From: Brachionus manjavacas
Lineage: Eukaryota; Rotifera; Eurotatoria; Ploima; Brachionidae
Assembly: GCA_019054805.1 (NCBI GenBank)
Contig: JAHQIY010000015.1
Location: 1,124,001-1,188,000 of the forward strand
Length of the DNA: 64,000 bases
Reading direction: 5' to 3'
Shown one piece after another: positions 23,480-34,858 of this stretch (position 1 is the stretch's first letter; the number at the start of each line of letters is the position of its first letter). The notes under the pieces are model-generated. The model was not told the DNA's origin. It was given only the letters and a program-made list of their open reading frames with translations, and searched no databases. Made by a program: the position numbers and the translations under genes.

Positions 23480-24660
23480 AAAATAACTATGGAATCGTTT
23501 GATAGGGTTTGGCATGAAGGTCTACTTTTTAAATTGATTAAAATGAATCCACCTCATTACTTGACTAACTGGATTAGATCCTTTTTAGATAGTAGGACAT
23601 TTAAGGTAAATGTGAATGACCAATTGAGCGACGAATTTTTTATCAAATAACTGCAGGTGTTCCTCAAGGCTCAGTAATTAGTCCTCTTTTATTTAGTATA
23701 TATATTAATGACATCCCAAAAAGAAACAAAACAAATAATGAATACTCTCTGCTTTTCGCAGATGATCTAGTTACATTCTTCATTTATAACAAGAAAGGGA
23801 ACCTAGAAAATAAGATTAATAAATACACCAACGAACTAGAACAATGGCTTATTAAATGGAAATGAAGATATCAGTTGAAAAGTCGTGTTCAGTAGTCTTT
23901 TCTAGGTACAAAAAAGAGGGTGATAATCTAAACTTAAAAATCTATGGAAACAGAATAGTGGGCCAAAAAGAAATCAAGTTTCTTGGTATTAAATTTGATT
24001 CTAAGTTAAACTTTAATATACTAGTAGACGAAATTAAAGAACGCTGCAACAAAAGGCTAAATATTATTAAGATATTGTCAAACAAAAAATGGGGTCTCAA
24101 TCAAAACACATTAGGAAATTTATATAAATCTTTAGTCGGATCGATTTTAGACTATTCTTTTCCTTGCTTAAATTAATTTTCAGAAAATAATATCAAAAAA
24201 CTACAAGCAATTCAGAATACAGCAGTAAGATCTATCCTTAAGTTAAAATATGATACTTCCTCCAACATCGTGCAACATGAAGCTTTTAATAAACTAAAAT
24301 TACTAACAGTCTCGAATCGTCTTTTTGAGTTGAGTGAGAGATATGTTGGGAGAGGACTGAGTCATTCTATTCCATTGGTTGTCAGACTTGTGGAGGAATA
24401 CAAAGAAGGTTTCGAAGCAAGATATATTGAATACCCAATTCCATTGTGTAATTGCTACCTTACTATTTCTTCCTTTTTCCCTGAAAAATCAGACATTTAA
24501 AAATATGTATCCTGTTATTCTCTATATCAATATATCTAATTTTAATTTTTTTCTATTTTAACTTATTTTTTTTTTTTTATATATTTTTTTTTCTTATTTT
24601 AAACTTTATTTTTTTAATCTGAAGGAACCTAAGCTCGATACAGATATACAAATAAAGAAA
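23480..24660 (+). mobile_element. 5'-truncated, frame-broken LINE (Jockey/CR1-like reverse transcriptase)
   Basis: Conceptual translation in shifting frames gives the reverse transcriptase palm region. ESFDRVWHEGLLFKLIK is followed by GVPQGSVISPLLFSIYINDI, the LLFADDLV catalytic motif with Asp-Asp at about 23761-23766, then FLGIKFDSKLNF and the C-terminal thumb (IKKLQAIQNTAVRSILKL). Frameshifts near 23648 and 23863 and a stop at 24174 make it inactive. The 3' end runs into AAATA-type repeats at about 24645-24666, typical of target-primed insertion. The endonuclease and first ORF are absent, so it was truncated on insertion or has since eroded. Confidence 0.85.
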
Positions 24661-24764
24661 TAAATAATCAGACGAATTCGAGCAATTGAGCACATATTCT
24701 TCAGCCACAATGTCAAGCGGAAATATGTTTACTTTACAACAGTCACAACGTTAAGTTAACGCTA

Positions 24765-25227
24765 TTTAATAATGGTAAACAGCACACCCATGAACAAATA
24801 TTAGAACAGCAGACAAAAACTGGAATAAACGAACTTTAATGAAACTTTTTTATAAAAAATGGCTGACTGATGACATACGTGCAAACATATAATCGGTTTA
24901 TCAGTTAGATTGAATTTGGTAAAAATACCGATAGAATCTGAAAATGTCCTTATAGGCGGGAAGCGAAAAGGTGGTAGACCTACTAAAGCCAAAAGAGCCC
25001 TTGAATTTTAAGATGGTGAGAAAGTAATAGATGATGAATCGGATGAAGATGAAGTTGATATAATCCAACAACCACCAACTAAGAGAATTGCTTGTAATCA
25101 AATAGATAAAACTTAATCAAAAATTCAAGTAGAACCATCTACTTCTGGTAACGCACAACAGTCTTCAGTCACTCAGCCAATTGTTAAAAGACCAGGTAGA
25201 CCAAAAGGCTCGAAAAATAAAAAATAA
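24765..25227 (+). pseudogene. Decayed AT-hook protein, probably transposon-derived
   Basis: One plus-strand frame reads ESENVLIGGKRKGGRPTKAK, then after a stop at 25009 DDESDEDEVDIIQQPPTKR, and after a second stop at 25114 a tail QPIVKRPGRPKGSKNKK with its own stop at 25225. There are two AT-hook cores (KGGRPTK and RPGRPKG) and an acidic linker. Further upstream, 24765-24830 gives NNGKQHTHEQILEQQTKTG in a different frame. The intact frame register across two stops shows a recently inactivated gene or element ORF. No family was named. Confidence 0.55.
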
Positions 25228-25805
25228 TTATTAATTTTTCCAGATATTAATTTTGTATTTTTTTCCTATATTAATTTCAATAAATAATAAAAATTTTGTT
25301 TTTTTAACAAATCATTTAATTTATTTAATAGTATACAATAATATTTTTTAAGATATAAAAACATTATTTTCGGTAATCATAAATATTTTTTATGTTAATC
25401 AAAAAAATATATTAATCGAAAAATTTTTTTTGTAGATCAAAAAAATTATCCAATAGATAAAAAATCGGGTTTTCTCGATTTTGAGACCATAAAACTAGGC
25501 ACTTAGACGGTAAACGTTTACAATAGAGAATTTCAAAAATAGAAACTAATTTTTTATTGTAAAATTGAGAATACTATAATTAGATTAAAATAGAGAAATA
25601 AAATAGTGAATAAGAATGAGATATTCTTTAATTTGATTAAATGTTGAATTAATTAATTATTTTTTTTTAAAATGCCAAATCCGAAATGACTAAAAACTAA
25701 AAATTTATCTGTCAAACACAAAAAAAAAATGAATTTCACCGAAAGCGTAATTCAGCAGCTGCCAAAATGTGCCTAAGCATACTTGCAGTGACAATTGTGA
25801 CATGG

Positions 25806-25824
25806 TATTATTATTATTATTATT
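25806..25824 (+). repeat. Short (TAT)n microsatellite
   Basis: Nineteen bases of uninterrupted TAT triplets beside a poly-T run. Confidence 0.9.
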
Positions 25825-25984
25825 TTTTGAATAATTAAATATATCTCTATTTTTTATGGTTCTCTTTTTTTTCGCTATAATGATAGGCCACCCGCTTTTT
25901 AACATCATGGTTACATGAAAAAAATTCTAATCTGATCAAACAATCCGGCTGTAATAAAAAGGTGAATAATATAAATTGTATATT

Positions 25985-26144
25985 AAACTCAGAGACTATG
26001 GAGATTCTAAAGATGGTCGAGAGTCTAAAAATGATCAAAGTTCTGAATCTGGTTCTGTTTTTAGATCTTTGAATGGTGATATCGATAGAGTGCACGATTT
26101 TGGAATCGAGTCAACTCAAAACACTGATCACGAAAATTTGTGAC
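25985..26144 (+). pseudogene. Possible coding relic, hydrophilic peptide
   Basis: A plus-strand frame without an initiating ATG reads RDYGDSKDGRESKNDQSSES, then VFRSLNGDIDRVHDFGIES to a stop at about 26142. Its Ser/Asp/Lys-rich composition and higher GC differ from the surrounding DNA. It follows other element relics, so it is probably transposon debris. No family was recognised. Confidence 0.25.
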
Positions 26145-26641
26145 CAATTTATTACCAAACTTGCTTATAAAATTATTTTAGTTTTTTAGTTTTTTTTTAG
26201 TTCAACAAAAAAATAAAATTTTTCTATTTAAAAATTGGCAAAAGTTTATTAAGCTTATAAATAATTGAAAAAAATAAATTCATTAAACAAAACTTTTTTT
26301 GTATTCAATTGAGCTATTTAAACATGATTTTTTTGAATTTTTATAATCAAATGTAAGCTTCAAATATTGAAAATTAATCAATTTTAAAGAATTTAGATGA
26401 TTTTTTTTTGGTATAGAACAGTTTTCATAGAAATGGACATTTAGTCAAATAAACTAAAATAAATTAAAATTTTTAAATTATAAATAATAAAAGTCAATTT
26501 TTTGTTAATTAGCAATCCCTTTTTTTTCGAGACAAATTTATTAACATTGCACTTAAAATTCAAATATTTTAATTTTAAAAATACAATTTAAATAAAATTT
26601 GATACTTGGAGAGCGAGAAGAATATTTAGATAATCTCAGGT
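26145..26641. other. Promoter-side spacer of POLR3F
   Basis: About 500 bp of AT-rich DNA with long T and A runs, upstream of POLR3F. No motif or frame was recognised. Confidence 0.4.
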
Positions 26642-27577
26642 ATGGAGGAAAATTCGAGCTCGGCAAATCCAATAAATGCTGAACAACTAATCTTGGAGCT
26701 TTGTGCTCAAAATCCAGACGGCATAAGCGACTCAATGCTTCAACAGGAAATACCTCAAGTTAGTGCCCAGCAAAGACTAGCCGCCTTAAATCGACTATTA
26801 TCCCTGGGTCGATTAGATCTGCTCAAGAGCGCACAACTGGGCATTGTTTATCGGCTAAAAGACAAACTCGCTACATCCTCGGCTCTTTCCACCTCAGGCG
26901 ACATGGATGAAAAACTAGTCTTTGCTGTGATAAAAGAATCTGGCAACAAGGGCATTTGGATCAGGGATATCTCAACAAAAACCAATGTAAAATCAACAGC
27001 TCTGAACAAGACCCTTAAAAATTTGGAGTCCAAAAAATTGATCAAATCTGTTCAATCAGTAAATGCAAACAAAAAGAAAGTGTACATGCTGTACGATCTG
27101 GAACCAGATCGCTCAGTCACTGGCGGAGCATGGTACTCGGGCAAAGAGTTCGAAAGTGAGTTTGTGGAAATTCTAAATGAACAATGCTACCACTTTTTGG
27201 TACAGCGTAAAGAGCAAATAGACGAAAAGTTCCCGCATGATCCTGTTTTGCGCCGAGCTTCAAGCTTCGTGTCCTCTAAAGAAATAAGAGATTACATAAA
27301 AAATTTAGGGATATCCCGAGTAGAGCTAACTACAGAGGACATAGAGACCATTTTGAACACACTTGTATTTGATGGAAAGTGCGAGAGAACTGTCACCACC
27401 AAACTAAATGAGCAAATTGGTCTGTACCGAGCCACTAATTTTGTCATTGAGCCGAAAAAAGGCTCGTCACTGATCAGATTGCCGTGCGGCATTTGTCCCC
27501 TAATTGACAATTGCCACATAGACTCCATAATAAATCCACAACAATGTGTCTATATGAAGGATTGGCTTGATTTTTAA
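26642..27577 (+). CDS. POLR3F: RNA polymerase III subunit RPC6 (RPC39), intronless
   Basis: Pol III-specific subunit that helps form the open promoter complex and contacts TFIIIB. Single exon of 311 residues, close to the human 316. Tandem winged-helix domains fill roughly residues 8-75 and 82-150 (ESGNKGIWIRDISTKTNV, LNKTLKNLESKKLIKSV). The VTGGAWYSGKEFESEFVEIL segment follows. The C-terminus holds four cysteines in a CX2CX5CX10C array (C282, C285, C291, C302), the iron-sulfur cluster site of this family. It ends MKDWLDF, as in animal RPC6. Codon use is richer in GC than the flanking DNA. Confidence 0.95.
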   Translation: MEENSSSANPINAEQLILELCAQNPDGISDSMLQQEIPQVSAQQRLAALNRLLSLGRLDLLKSAQLGIVYRLKDKLATSSALSTSGDMDEKLVFAVIKESGNKGIWIRDISTKTNVKSTALNKTLKNLESKKLIKSVQSVNANKKKVYMLYDLEPDRSVTGGAWYSGKEFESEFVEILNEQCYHFLVQRKEQIDEKFPHDPVLRRASSFVSSKEIRDYIKNLGISRVELTTEDIETILNTLVFDGKCERTVTTKLNEQIGLYRATNFVIEPKKGSSLIRLPCGICPLIDNCHIDSIINPQQCVYMKDWLDF

Positions 27578-28977
27578 ATAAACTAAATAATTTTTTGTTT
27601 ATATTGGAATAAAATTTTATTTCTAGAAAAGTTCGGTACTTAGAATAAGACAATTTATTTGTCGATACATTTCACAGAAAAGTTTAAGATGGAAATTTTA
27701 AAATTTTCGAATATTTAATTAAAATGTTTTATTTTATTAAGTTTTTTTAAATTAAGGAAAAATGTCGTTCACTCAGTCTATTTTTCTCTAAAGAAAAAAA
27801 TGTTCCAACAATTGATACGAGATATAATATATTTAATATAAACGATTAATATTCAACATAAAAAATATATTAAATTAATGATTTGAATATTTTAGAAATT
27901 TTTTTTTAGACAATTTTATTCACTTACAATAGTTTTCTAATGTAAAAGTTTATTAAATAAGGCCAATTTTATTTTAGTAAATAATTATTTTAAGTTAAAT
28001 TCCAAGTTTTTGGTTCAAAATTTTTTTAATATACTTTTTTTTCCTTTTTTGAAAATACCTTTTAATTTTTTGAAAATAATTTTTGCTTTAAACTAAAAGG
28101 TATTGTCAAAAAAGGATCAAAGACAATTTTTATATTTTTCTAATGAAATTTCCTAGATGGTAGAGATCGATCGGACTTTTTTTTGTCCCAAATTTTTATA
28201 GACACTAAATTGAACATAAAGCTTAGTGTATGATTTCTAGTACTTGGTGATGTGACTGAAAAAGAGATCTATGGTCAACTCAAAATGATTAATTGAAGCG
28301 CGTATTCATTACTGGTCTTGGAATCTAAAGTTTATCTTATTTATACAGTAAAGATTGTTGTTTATACAGTAAAGCTGTGATAAGAAGGCAAATAGCTTAG
28401 ATGATTAGCAGGCAAGTTGGAAGAAAACAAGTCACCGAAGCCTTAGTGATTTCGAGTTAATTTTTATTCTATTCAAATAGTGGAGTATAAGAAAAAATAT
28501 ATAAGTGATTAAAGGCTTTTAATTTTTCAAAAATTTAAGTTTTACTCATTTTGAGCATTGGATATTTTTAAATTTCGGTCAAAGTTATTCAACTTAAATG
28601 AAAGAATACACAAATTAGAATAAATGTTGACAAAAAATTCACTTTAAAATTAATAAAAATTAGCATTAAAAAATTTATGAAAAAAATTAATTTATTTCTA
28701 TTGAACTAATTTATTTTTTCGCTTAAAAAAATTCTGTTGATTATTTTTTAGTTTTTTTGATTTATTTCAACTGATTGATTGTTGAATTAAAATTTTTTTT
28801 AAGGACAATAGGAAATATTTAATGGTGCTGGTCGAATTCGGATTTTTCAATTTTCTTTAAAATAAAAATGTTTTTTTCTATTTTTAATTTTCTACCAAAT
28901 TAAAACTTGGTTAAAAATTTTTTAAGGCATATTTTTTGTTTAAAGTCACTTTGCCTTTAGATTACAAAGTTTAAAAA
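27578..28977. other. Intergenic region, POLR3F to TEX9
   Basis: 1.4 kb, mostly AT-rich. Part of 28220-28460 is more balanced in composition and holds a 14-bp direct repeat TTTATACAGTAAAG at 28340-28353 and 28361-28374. No open frame spans it and no RNA family was recognised. Confidence 0.5.
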
Positions 28978-30159
28978 ATGTCAAAACGCTTTGCAAACAG
29001 ACCGACAGGCTCAAGCTATTTGCAGCGTAAGGGACCCAGTCAACAAGCCGATACTAAAAAAGATGATTTATTAAGCAAAGAAGAGGAGTATAAACGCTTG
29101 AATGAGGAATTGGAAAAAAAGACAGCACATTTGGTCTATGAAGCCGAGCAGGTTCTCAGAGAAAATGAAAAATTGCTAAATGATTCTGACTACTATCACA
29201 AAATTGACACAGAGCCTGTATTTGAGTTTATAAAAGCGGAAAAAATAAGCAATCCTGTCGAGGAGTCTACCAATTATGAGCAAACAGCTAGTGAGCTGAT
29301 GATGCCAAAAGCTGCTAACGAGATGAGCAATGAAGCGCAGATTAGGTTTTTGAAGGCCAAGCTCAAGGTTTTGCAAGAGGAAGTGGACAAATATGGCACA
29401 GAATTGGGAAAAAAAGACGAGGAGAATTTCAAACTGGCGCAGCGGTGTAAAGAACTCGAAGAGGAAAGAGTTAAACAATTGAGAATTTCCAATTCGCATC
29501 AAACTCAAATGGAAAAATACAAAAAATCAAATGATGAAGCTCAGCAAAAAATTGCTCAATTGGAAACTCAAATGAAATTAATGAAAAACGAAAATGAACA
29601 GTTGAAGAGAGATTGGAAGAAGGGAGGCCAGGACATGCAGCATTTGGAGCTTAGGTTGAATCGATCCTTGGAAGAAATAGAAAAACTAAAGCTTGAATTG
29701 AACAAGCAAATGAATGCAAAAAAAAATTTGAACGAACAAGACAAAGGAAAGATAGAAAGCTTGCAAAACGAGAACAAAAAGTTGAACAAACAAAAACTCG
29801 AATTGGTCCAAGCGTTCAAGAGACAAATTAAACTAATTGATAATCTCAAAAAGCAGAAAATGCATTTGGAGGCATCTAGACTGTTACAGTTTAGTGAACA
29901 GGAGTTTGTAAGCGCATTGGATTGGAATCCAAATGCGGTGGAATCTGTGCCAAATACCAAGACAAATTCTCGACCGCCTAGCGGGCTCAACCGGCCTGCG
30001 ATCAATAAAAACGAAACAAGAAAAAATTCGAATAAGAATGTTAAAAATTTGAGATCAAGTTCAGTGGTTAGTTTGGAGCAAAATGATTCCAATTACAATG
30101 CGGAGACCATTTCTAATCTGGAAAATTTAGATTTTGGTTCAGAATCAGATTTTGATTAA
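28978..30159 (+). CDS. TEX9: TEX9-like coiled-coil protein, intronless
   Basis: A 393-residue protein, almost the human TEX9 length. The N-terminus has EYKRLNEELEKKTAHLVYEA, the middle a conserved MMPKAANEMSNEAQIRFLKA, and the end of the coiled coil LEASRLLQFSEQEFVSALDW, all in the order seen in TEX9. Heptad-rich coiled coil covers about residues 110-315. TEX9 is linked to centriolar satellites and cilia in vertebrates, but its biochemical role is poorly defined. The tail is Asn/Ser-rich and acidic. The single exon is unusual, since vertebrate TEX9 is heavily spliced. Generic coiled-coil similarity is the main caveat. Confidence 0.82.
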   Translation: MSKRFANRPTGSSYLQRKGPSQQADTKKDDLLSKEEEYKRLNEELEKKTAHLVYEAEQVLRENEKLLNDSDYYHKIDTEPVFEFIKAEKISNPVEESTNYEQTASELMMPKAANEMSNEAQIRFLKAKLKVLQEEVDKYGTELGKKDEENFKLAQRCKELEEERVKQLRISNSHQTQMEKYKKSNDEAQQKIAQLETQMKLMKNENEQLKRDWKKGGQDMQHLELRLNRSLEEIEKLKLELNKQMNAKKNLNEQDKGKIESLQNENKKLNKQKLELVQAFKRQIKLIDNLKKQKMHLEASRLLQFSEQEFVSALDWNPNAVESVPNTKTNSRPPSGLNRPAINKNETRKNSNKNVKNLRSSSVVSLEQNDSNYNAETISNLENLDFGSESDFD

Positions 30160-31404
30160 ATTTTTTATTAATCTTTTCAATTAAAATGAATTTAAAAAAC
30201 TATTTTATTGTTAATTTTGTTGAGGGTCTTGAAAATAGTTTCCTGTTAAATTAATAATAAAATTATTCTGTTACCAACATTTTATTAATAAATTTTTTAG
30301 ATGAAAACATTTTTGTTTGAAATTATTAAAATAATTGAACTTGACTAATTTTAAAATTTTTATTAATCTGAAGTACTCTAAAAAATAACATTAAAAAATG
30401 ATCTATGATAACCAAGTCTAACCGGGTGCCCTATTTTTTATTTGAATATTTCGCACCAATTCAAAAACTTCAAAAATATTCACCCAATTTCCCTGAATTT
30501 TTTTAGTTTTACCCCTTTACCTCTGGCGGTTAATTGTGAGAGATTCAAAATGGTTAAAGTGGCTAACCCGAATATTCTTAATAATTACCCCAAAAATTAA
30601 CCCCTTTACCCATTCAAACCATTTAGAAATACATTTTTTAATTTTTCAATAAATTTATTAAGCGATTATTTAATTGACTATTAAATTATTCTTTTGGTAA
30701 ACCACTAAAACAAACTCCATTTGAACATACTTCACAAAAATCCATTTTCATCTTCAGCCAGCTTTGTTTCACATTAACTATACAATATTTCAGAAAAGTT
30801 TTCTTTTTCACCTGGCATCAACTTGCTTTCAACAGTCTTACGTGGTCGTCCTCTTCCTCTTCATGTTACTTTTTGACTTTTTTGTTCTCTTCTTGTTCTT
30901 TTAGGCGTCTTAAGCATTCTTCTTCTGTAAGACACTCAGCGTATTAATAATTATTATTTACAATTTAAAGTTTTTTTGCAGTTTTGAACTCATTTTTTAA
31001 TGATATTAAATAAATATTAGATTTGTCAAACTTTCTATGTTTTTTAGTTCGAGAACCTATCTTAGCTGAGTGATTGCAAATTTATTTTAGTTCTTTTTTT
31101 TACAATGCAATCTTGAAATCAATTGTAAAGTTTTCTTTAGTTTAAATCAAATGGTAAAAAATATGAAAAATTTATGAAAAATTTTATTTAATTAATATTA
31201 AATAATAATTTTTTGTAATTTAATATGCTACAAAAAATTCCTTTATAAAAATACTTTAAATAACTCAATTTATCTCTATTTTTCTCATTATGACTACTAA
31301 TTAAATAAAGGACTAAATTTAAACAAAAATATAAAGAATAAAAATTATTCGATTTGATTCAAAATTAAAAATTTAATTTTATGTTTTTTTCAATGGAAAA
31401 AAAT
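30160..31404. other. Intergenic region with AT-hook relic and C-rich repeats
   Basis: 1.2 kb between TEX9 and cathepsin C. It contains the minus-strand AT-hook relic at 30774-30935. Near 30510-30620 there are two ACCCCTTTACC-like words on the plus strand, more C-rich than the surroundings. No complete gene. Confidence 0.5.
30774..30935 (-). pseudogene. Second AT-hook relic
   Basis: Minus-strand translation gives TEEECLRRLKEQEENKKVKK, a frame break, then GRGRPRKTVESKLMPGEKEN followed by FSEILYS and a stop at 30774. A GRGRPRK AT-hook beside an acidic/basic helix resembles the relic at 24.8-25.2 kb in style, though the sequences differ. Probably transposon debris. Confidence 0.4.
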
Positions 31405-32984
<1,580 letters not shown>

Positions 32985-33257
32985 TTTATCTTTTTATTTT
33001 ATTTTCTCTTTAAAGAAAAATAATAAAAAAACAAGTGACTTAAAATACTTGATCACATGATCAAGTAATTAAGATGACTGTGTCATAAGATAAGTCAGTT
33101 ATGGCTCTTAAGTCAGCAAGCATGCAAAAATCTTGAGAATTAAAGCAATATTTCAAAAATTATTTATCTCCAACTCTTTCATCATGATACCATATGTTAA
33201 AATTGCGTATAAAAAGACTTTTGAAATGATTTTTTTTCTAAATTTAATTTTTAAAAA
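32985..33257. promoter_or_regulatory. Shared bidirectional promoter of the two cathepsin C genes
   Basis: 273 bp between the divergent start codons. It contains a nearly perfect 20-bp palindrome at 33047-33066, ACTTGATCACATGATCAAGT, with TCACATGA at its centre. TCACATGA is the reverse complement of the M-box TCATGTGA bound by MITF/TFE factors, which drive lysosomal genes in animals. Binding here is inference. Confidence 0.6.
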
Positions 33258-34858
33258 ATGATTCAGCTAATTTTAAGAACTGCTTTTTTTTTGAGTTTTT
33301 TTATCACAATTAAAGGAGACACGCCCGCCAATTGTTCTTTTGAGGACATTAATGGCCTATGGGTATTTCATGAAGGTCCCAGAGGAAACGAAAAGAGCAT
33401 AAATTGCTCGGAAAAAGTAAATATCACCAGTGCATATTATGTTAGACTTGAATTTCCAAATACTGCTCTTGATTTGGACGGCAATGTTGGCTTTTGGACA
33501 ATTATTTACAATCAAGGATTTGAAGTGGTCATTAATAACAGAAAATATTTTGCCTTTTCATATTACACCCAGAAAGGCAGTAATGTGACCAGTTTTTGCG
33601 AGCACACTTTTTGGGGATGGGCTCACGGAACAGGGGTCAATCCGAGTGACTGGTCTTGCTACATTGGCGCTAAATTGGACGAAACAATCAAACCTAAAGT
33701 ACACAAGACTTTAAATGAAAATCTTTTAACTGCAAAAGAGTAAAATTCTTTATTTAAATTTTTTTTTATTTTTTTGAAATTCCATTGCTAGAATTGTTGA
33801 ACAAAAGGTTTATCAAACAGATAAAGAATATGTTGAAAAAATTAACAGAAAACAATTGCTATGGACAGCAGCCCACTATGATTTTTTAAATGAAATGAAA
33901 ATTTCTGATCTAATAAAAATGGCCGGTGGAAAAAAATCCAAAATTTTACAGTAGTTTTTAAATTTATTTAAAATTTAGCTTAATTAAAAAAAAAAAAAGT
34001 AAACCAAAACCAGCTCCAATTGATAAAGAAATTGAAATTTTGGCGTCAAAACTACCAGAAGAATTCGATTGGAGAAATGTTAGTGGAGTATCTTATTTAA
34101 GTCCAGTTCGCAATCAAGGTTCATGTGGTTCCTGTTATGCATTTGCAGCAAGTGATTAGAAAAAATTAAAAAAATTAATTTTTTTCATGATTTAATTTTT
34201 AAAAGTGGGAATGAATGAGGCTCGTTTAAGAATTAAGACCCTCAATTCGGAACAAACCATTTTTTCACCACAAGACATTGTTGAATGCTCGGCATATTCT
34301 CAAGGATGTGACGGAGGGTTTCCCTATTTAATAGGAGGCAAATATGCCGAAGATTTTGGTTTGGCAGATGAAAGTTGTAATCCATACAAAGGTAGAGATG
34401 GTAAATGCAGCACAGATAAATCTTGCAAAAGAAAATACTCAACTAATTACCATTATGTTGGAGGGTATTCAACTAAAATAAAAAAAATTTAAATTAAAAA
34501 ATATTAAAGATTTTATGGAGCATGTAACGAAGCATTAATGAAGTTAGAATTGGTCAGAAATGGCCCATTAGTTGTCGCATTTGAAGTCTATGATGACTTT
34601 TTTAACTACAAAGGTGGAATTTACCACCACACTGGTGAGCGAGACTATGCCAATTTCAAGTTTAATCCATTTGAGGAAACAAATCATGCTGTATTGCTGG
34701 TGGGCTATGGAACTGACAAAAAATCTGGTGAAAACTACTGGATAGTGAAGAATTCTTGGGGCACTGGATGGGGTGAGAGTGGATTCTTCAGAATCAGACG
34801 TGGTACTGATGAATGTGCCATTGAGAGCATTGCTGTCGGCTCTGATATTGTTGTCTAA
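33258..34858 (+). CDS. CTSC: Cathepsin C (dipeptidyl peptidase I), copy B
   Basis: Paralogue of the gene on its left. Five exons: 33258-33739, 33792-33950, 34000-34151, 34206-34464 and 34510-34858, giving 466 residues. A signal peptide precedes DTPANC at the exclusion-domain start. Further landmarks are [38 protein letters not shown], catalytic Cys259 in GSCGSCYAF, His410 in [11 protein letters not shown] and Asn432 in [10 protein letters not shown], ending [15 protein letters not shown]. The exon-3 acceptor chosen at 33999 gives HKPKPAP, like relatives. An upstream in-frame acceptor at about 33978 would add a lysine run. No disabling change is seen. Confidence 0.95.

Noticed and set aside
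23480..24660. Recoded stops or a non-standard genetic code to explain breaks in the LINE
   Set aside because: Host genes here use TAA, TAG and TGA as stops, and the LINE also has frameshifts, so decay is the simpler reading.
29176..30092. Minus-strand frames rich in Phe, Ser and Leu opposite TEX9
   Set aside because: These are mirror frames of a Lys/Glu/Gln-rich coiled coil. The composition is the expected complement.
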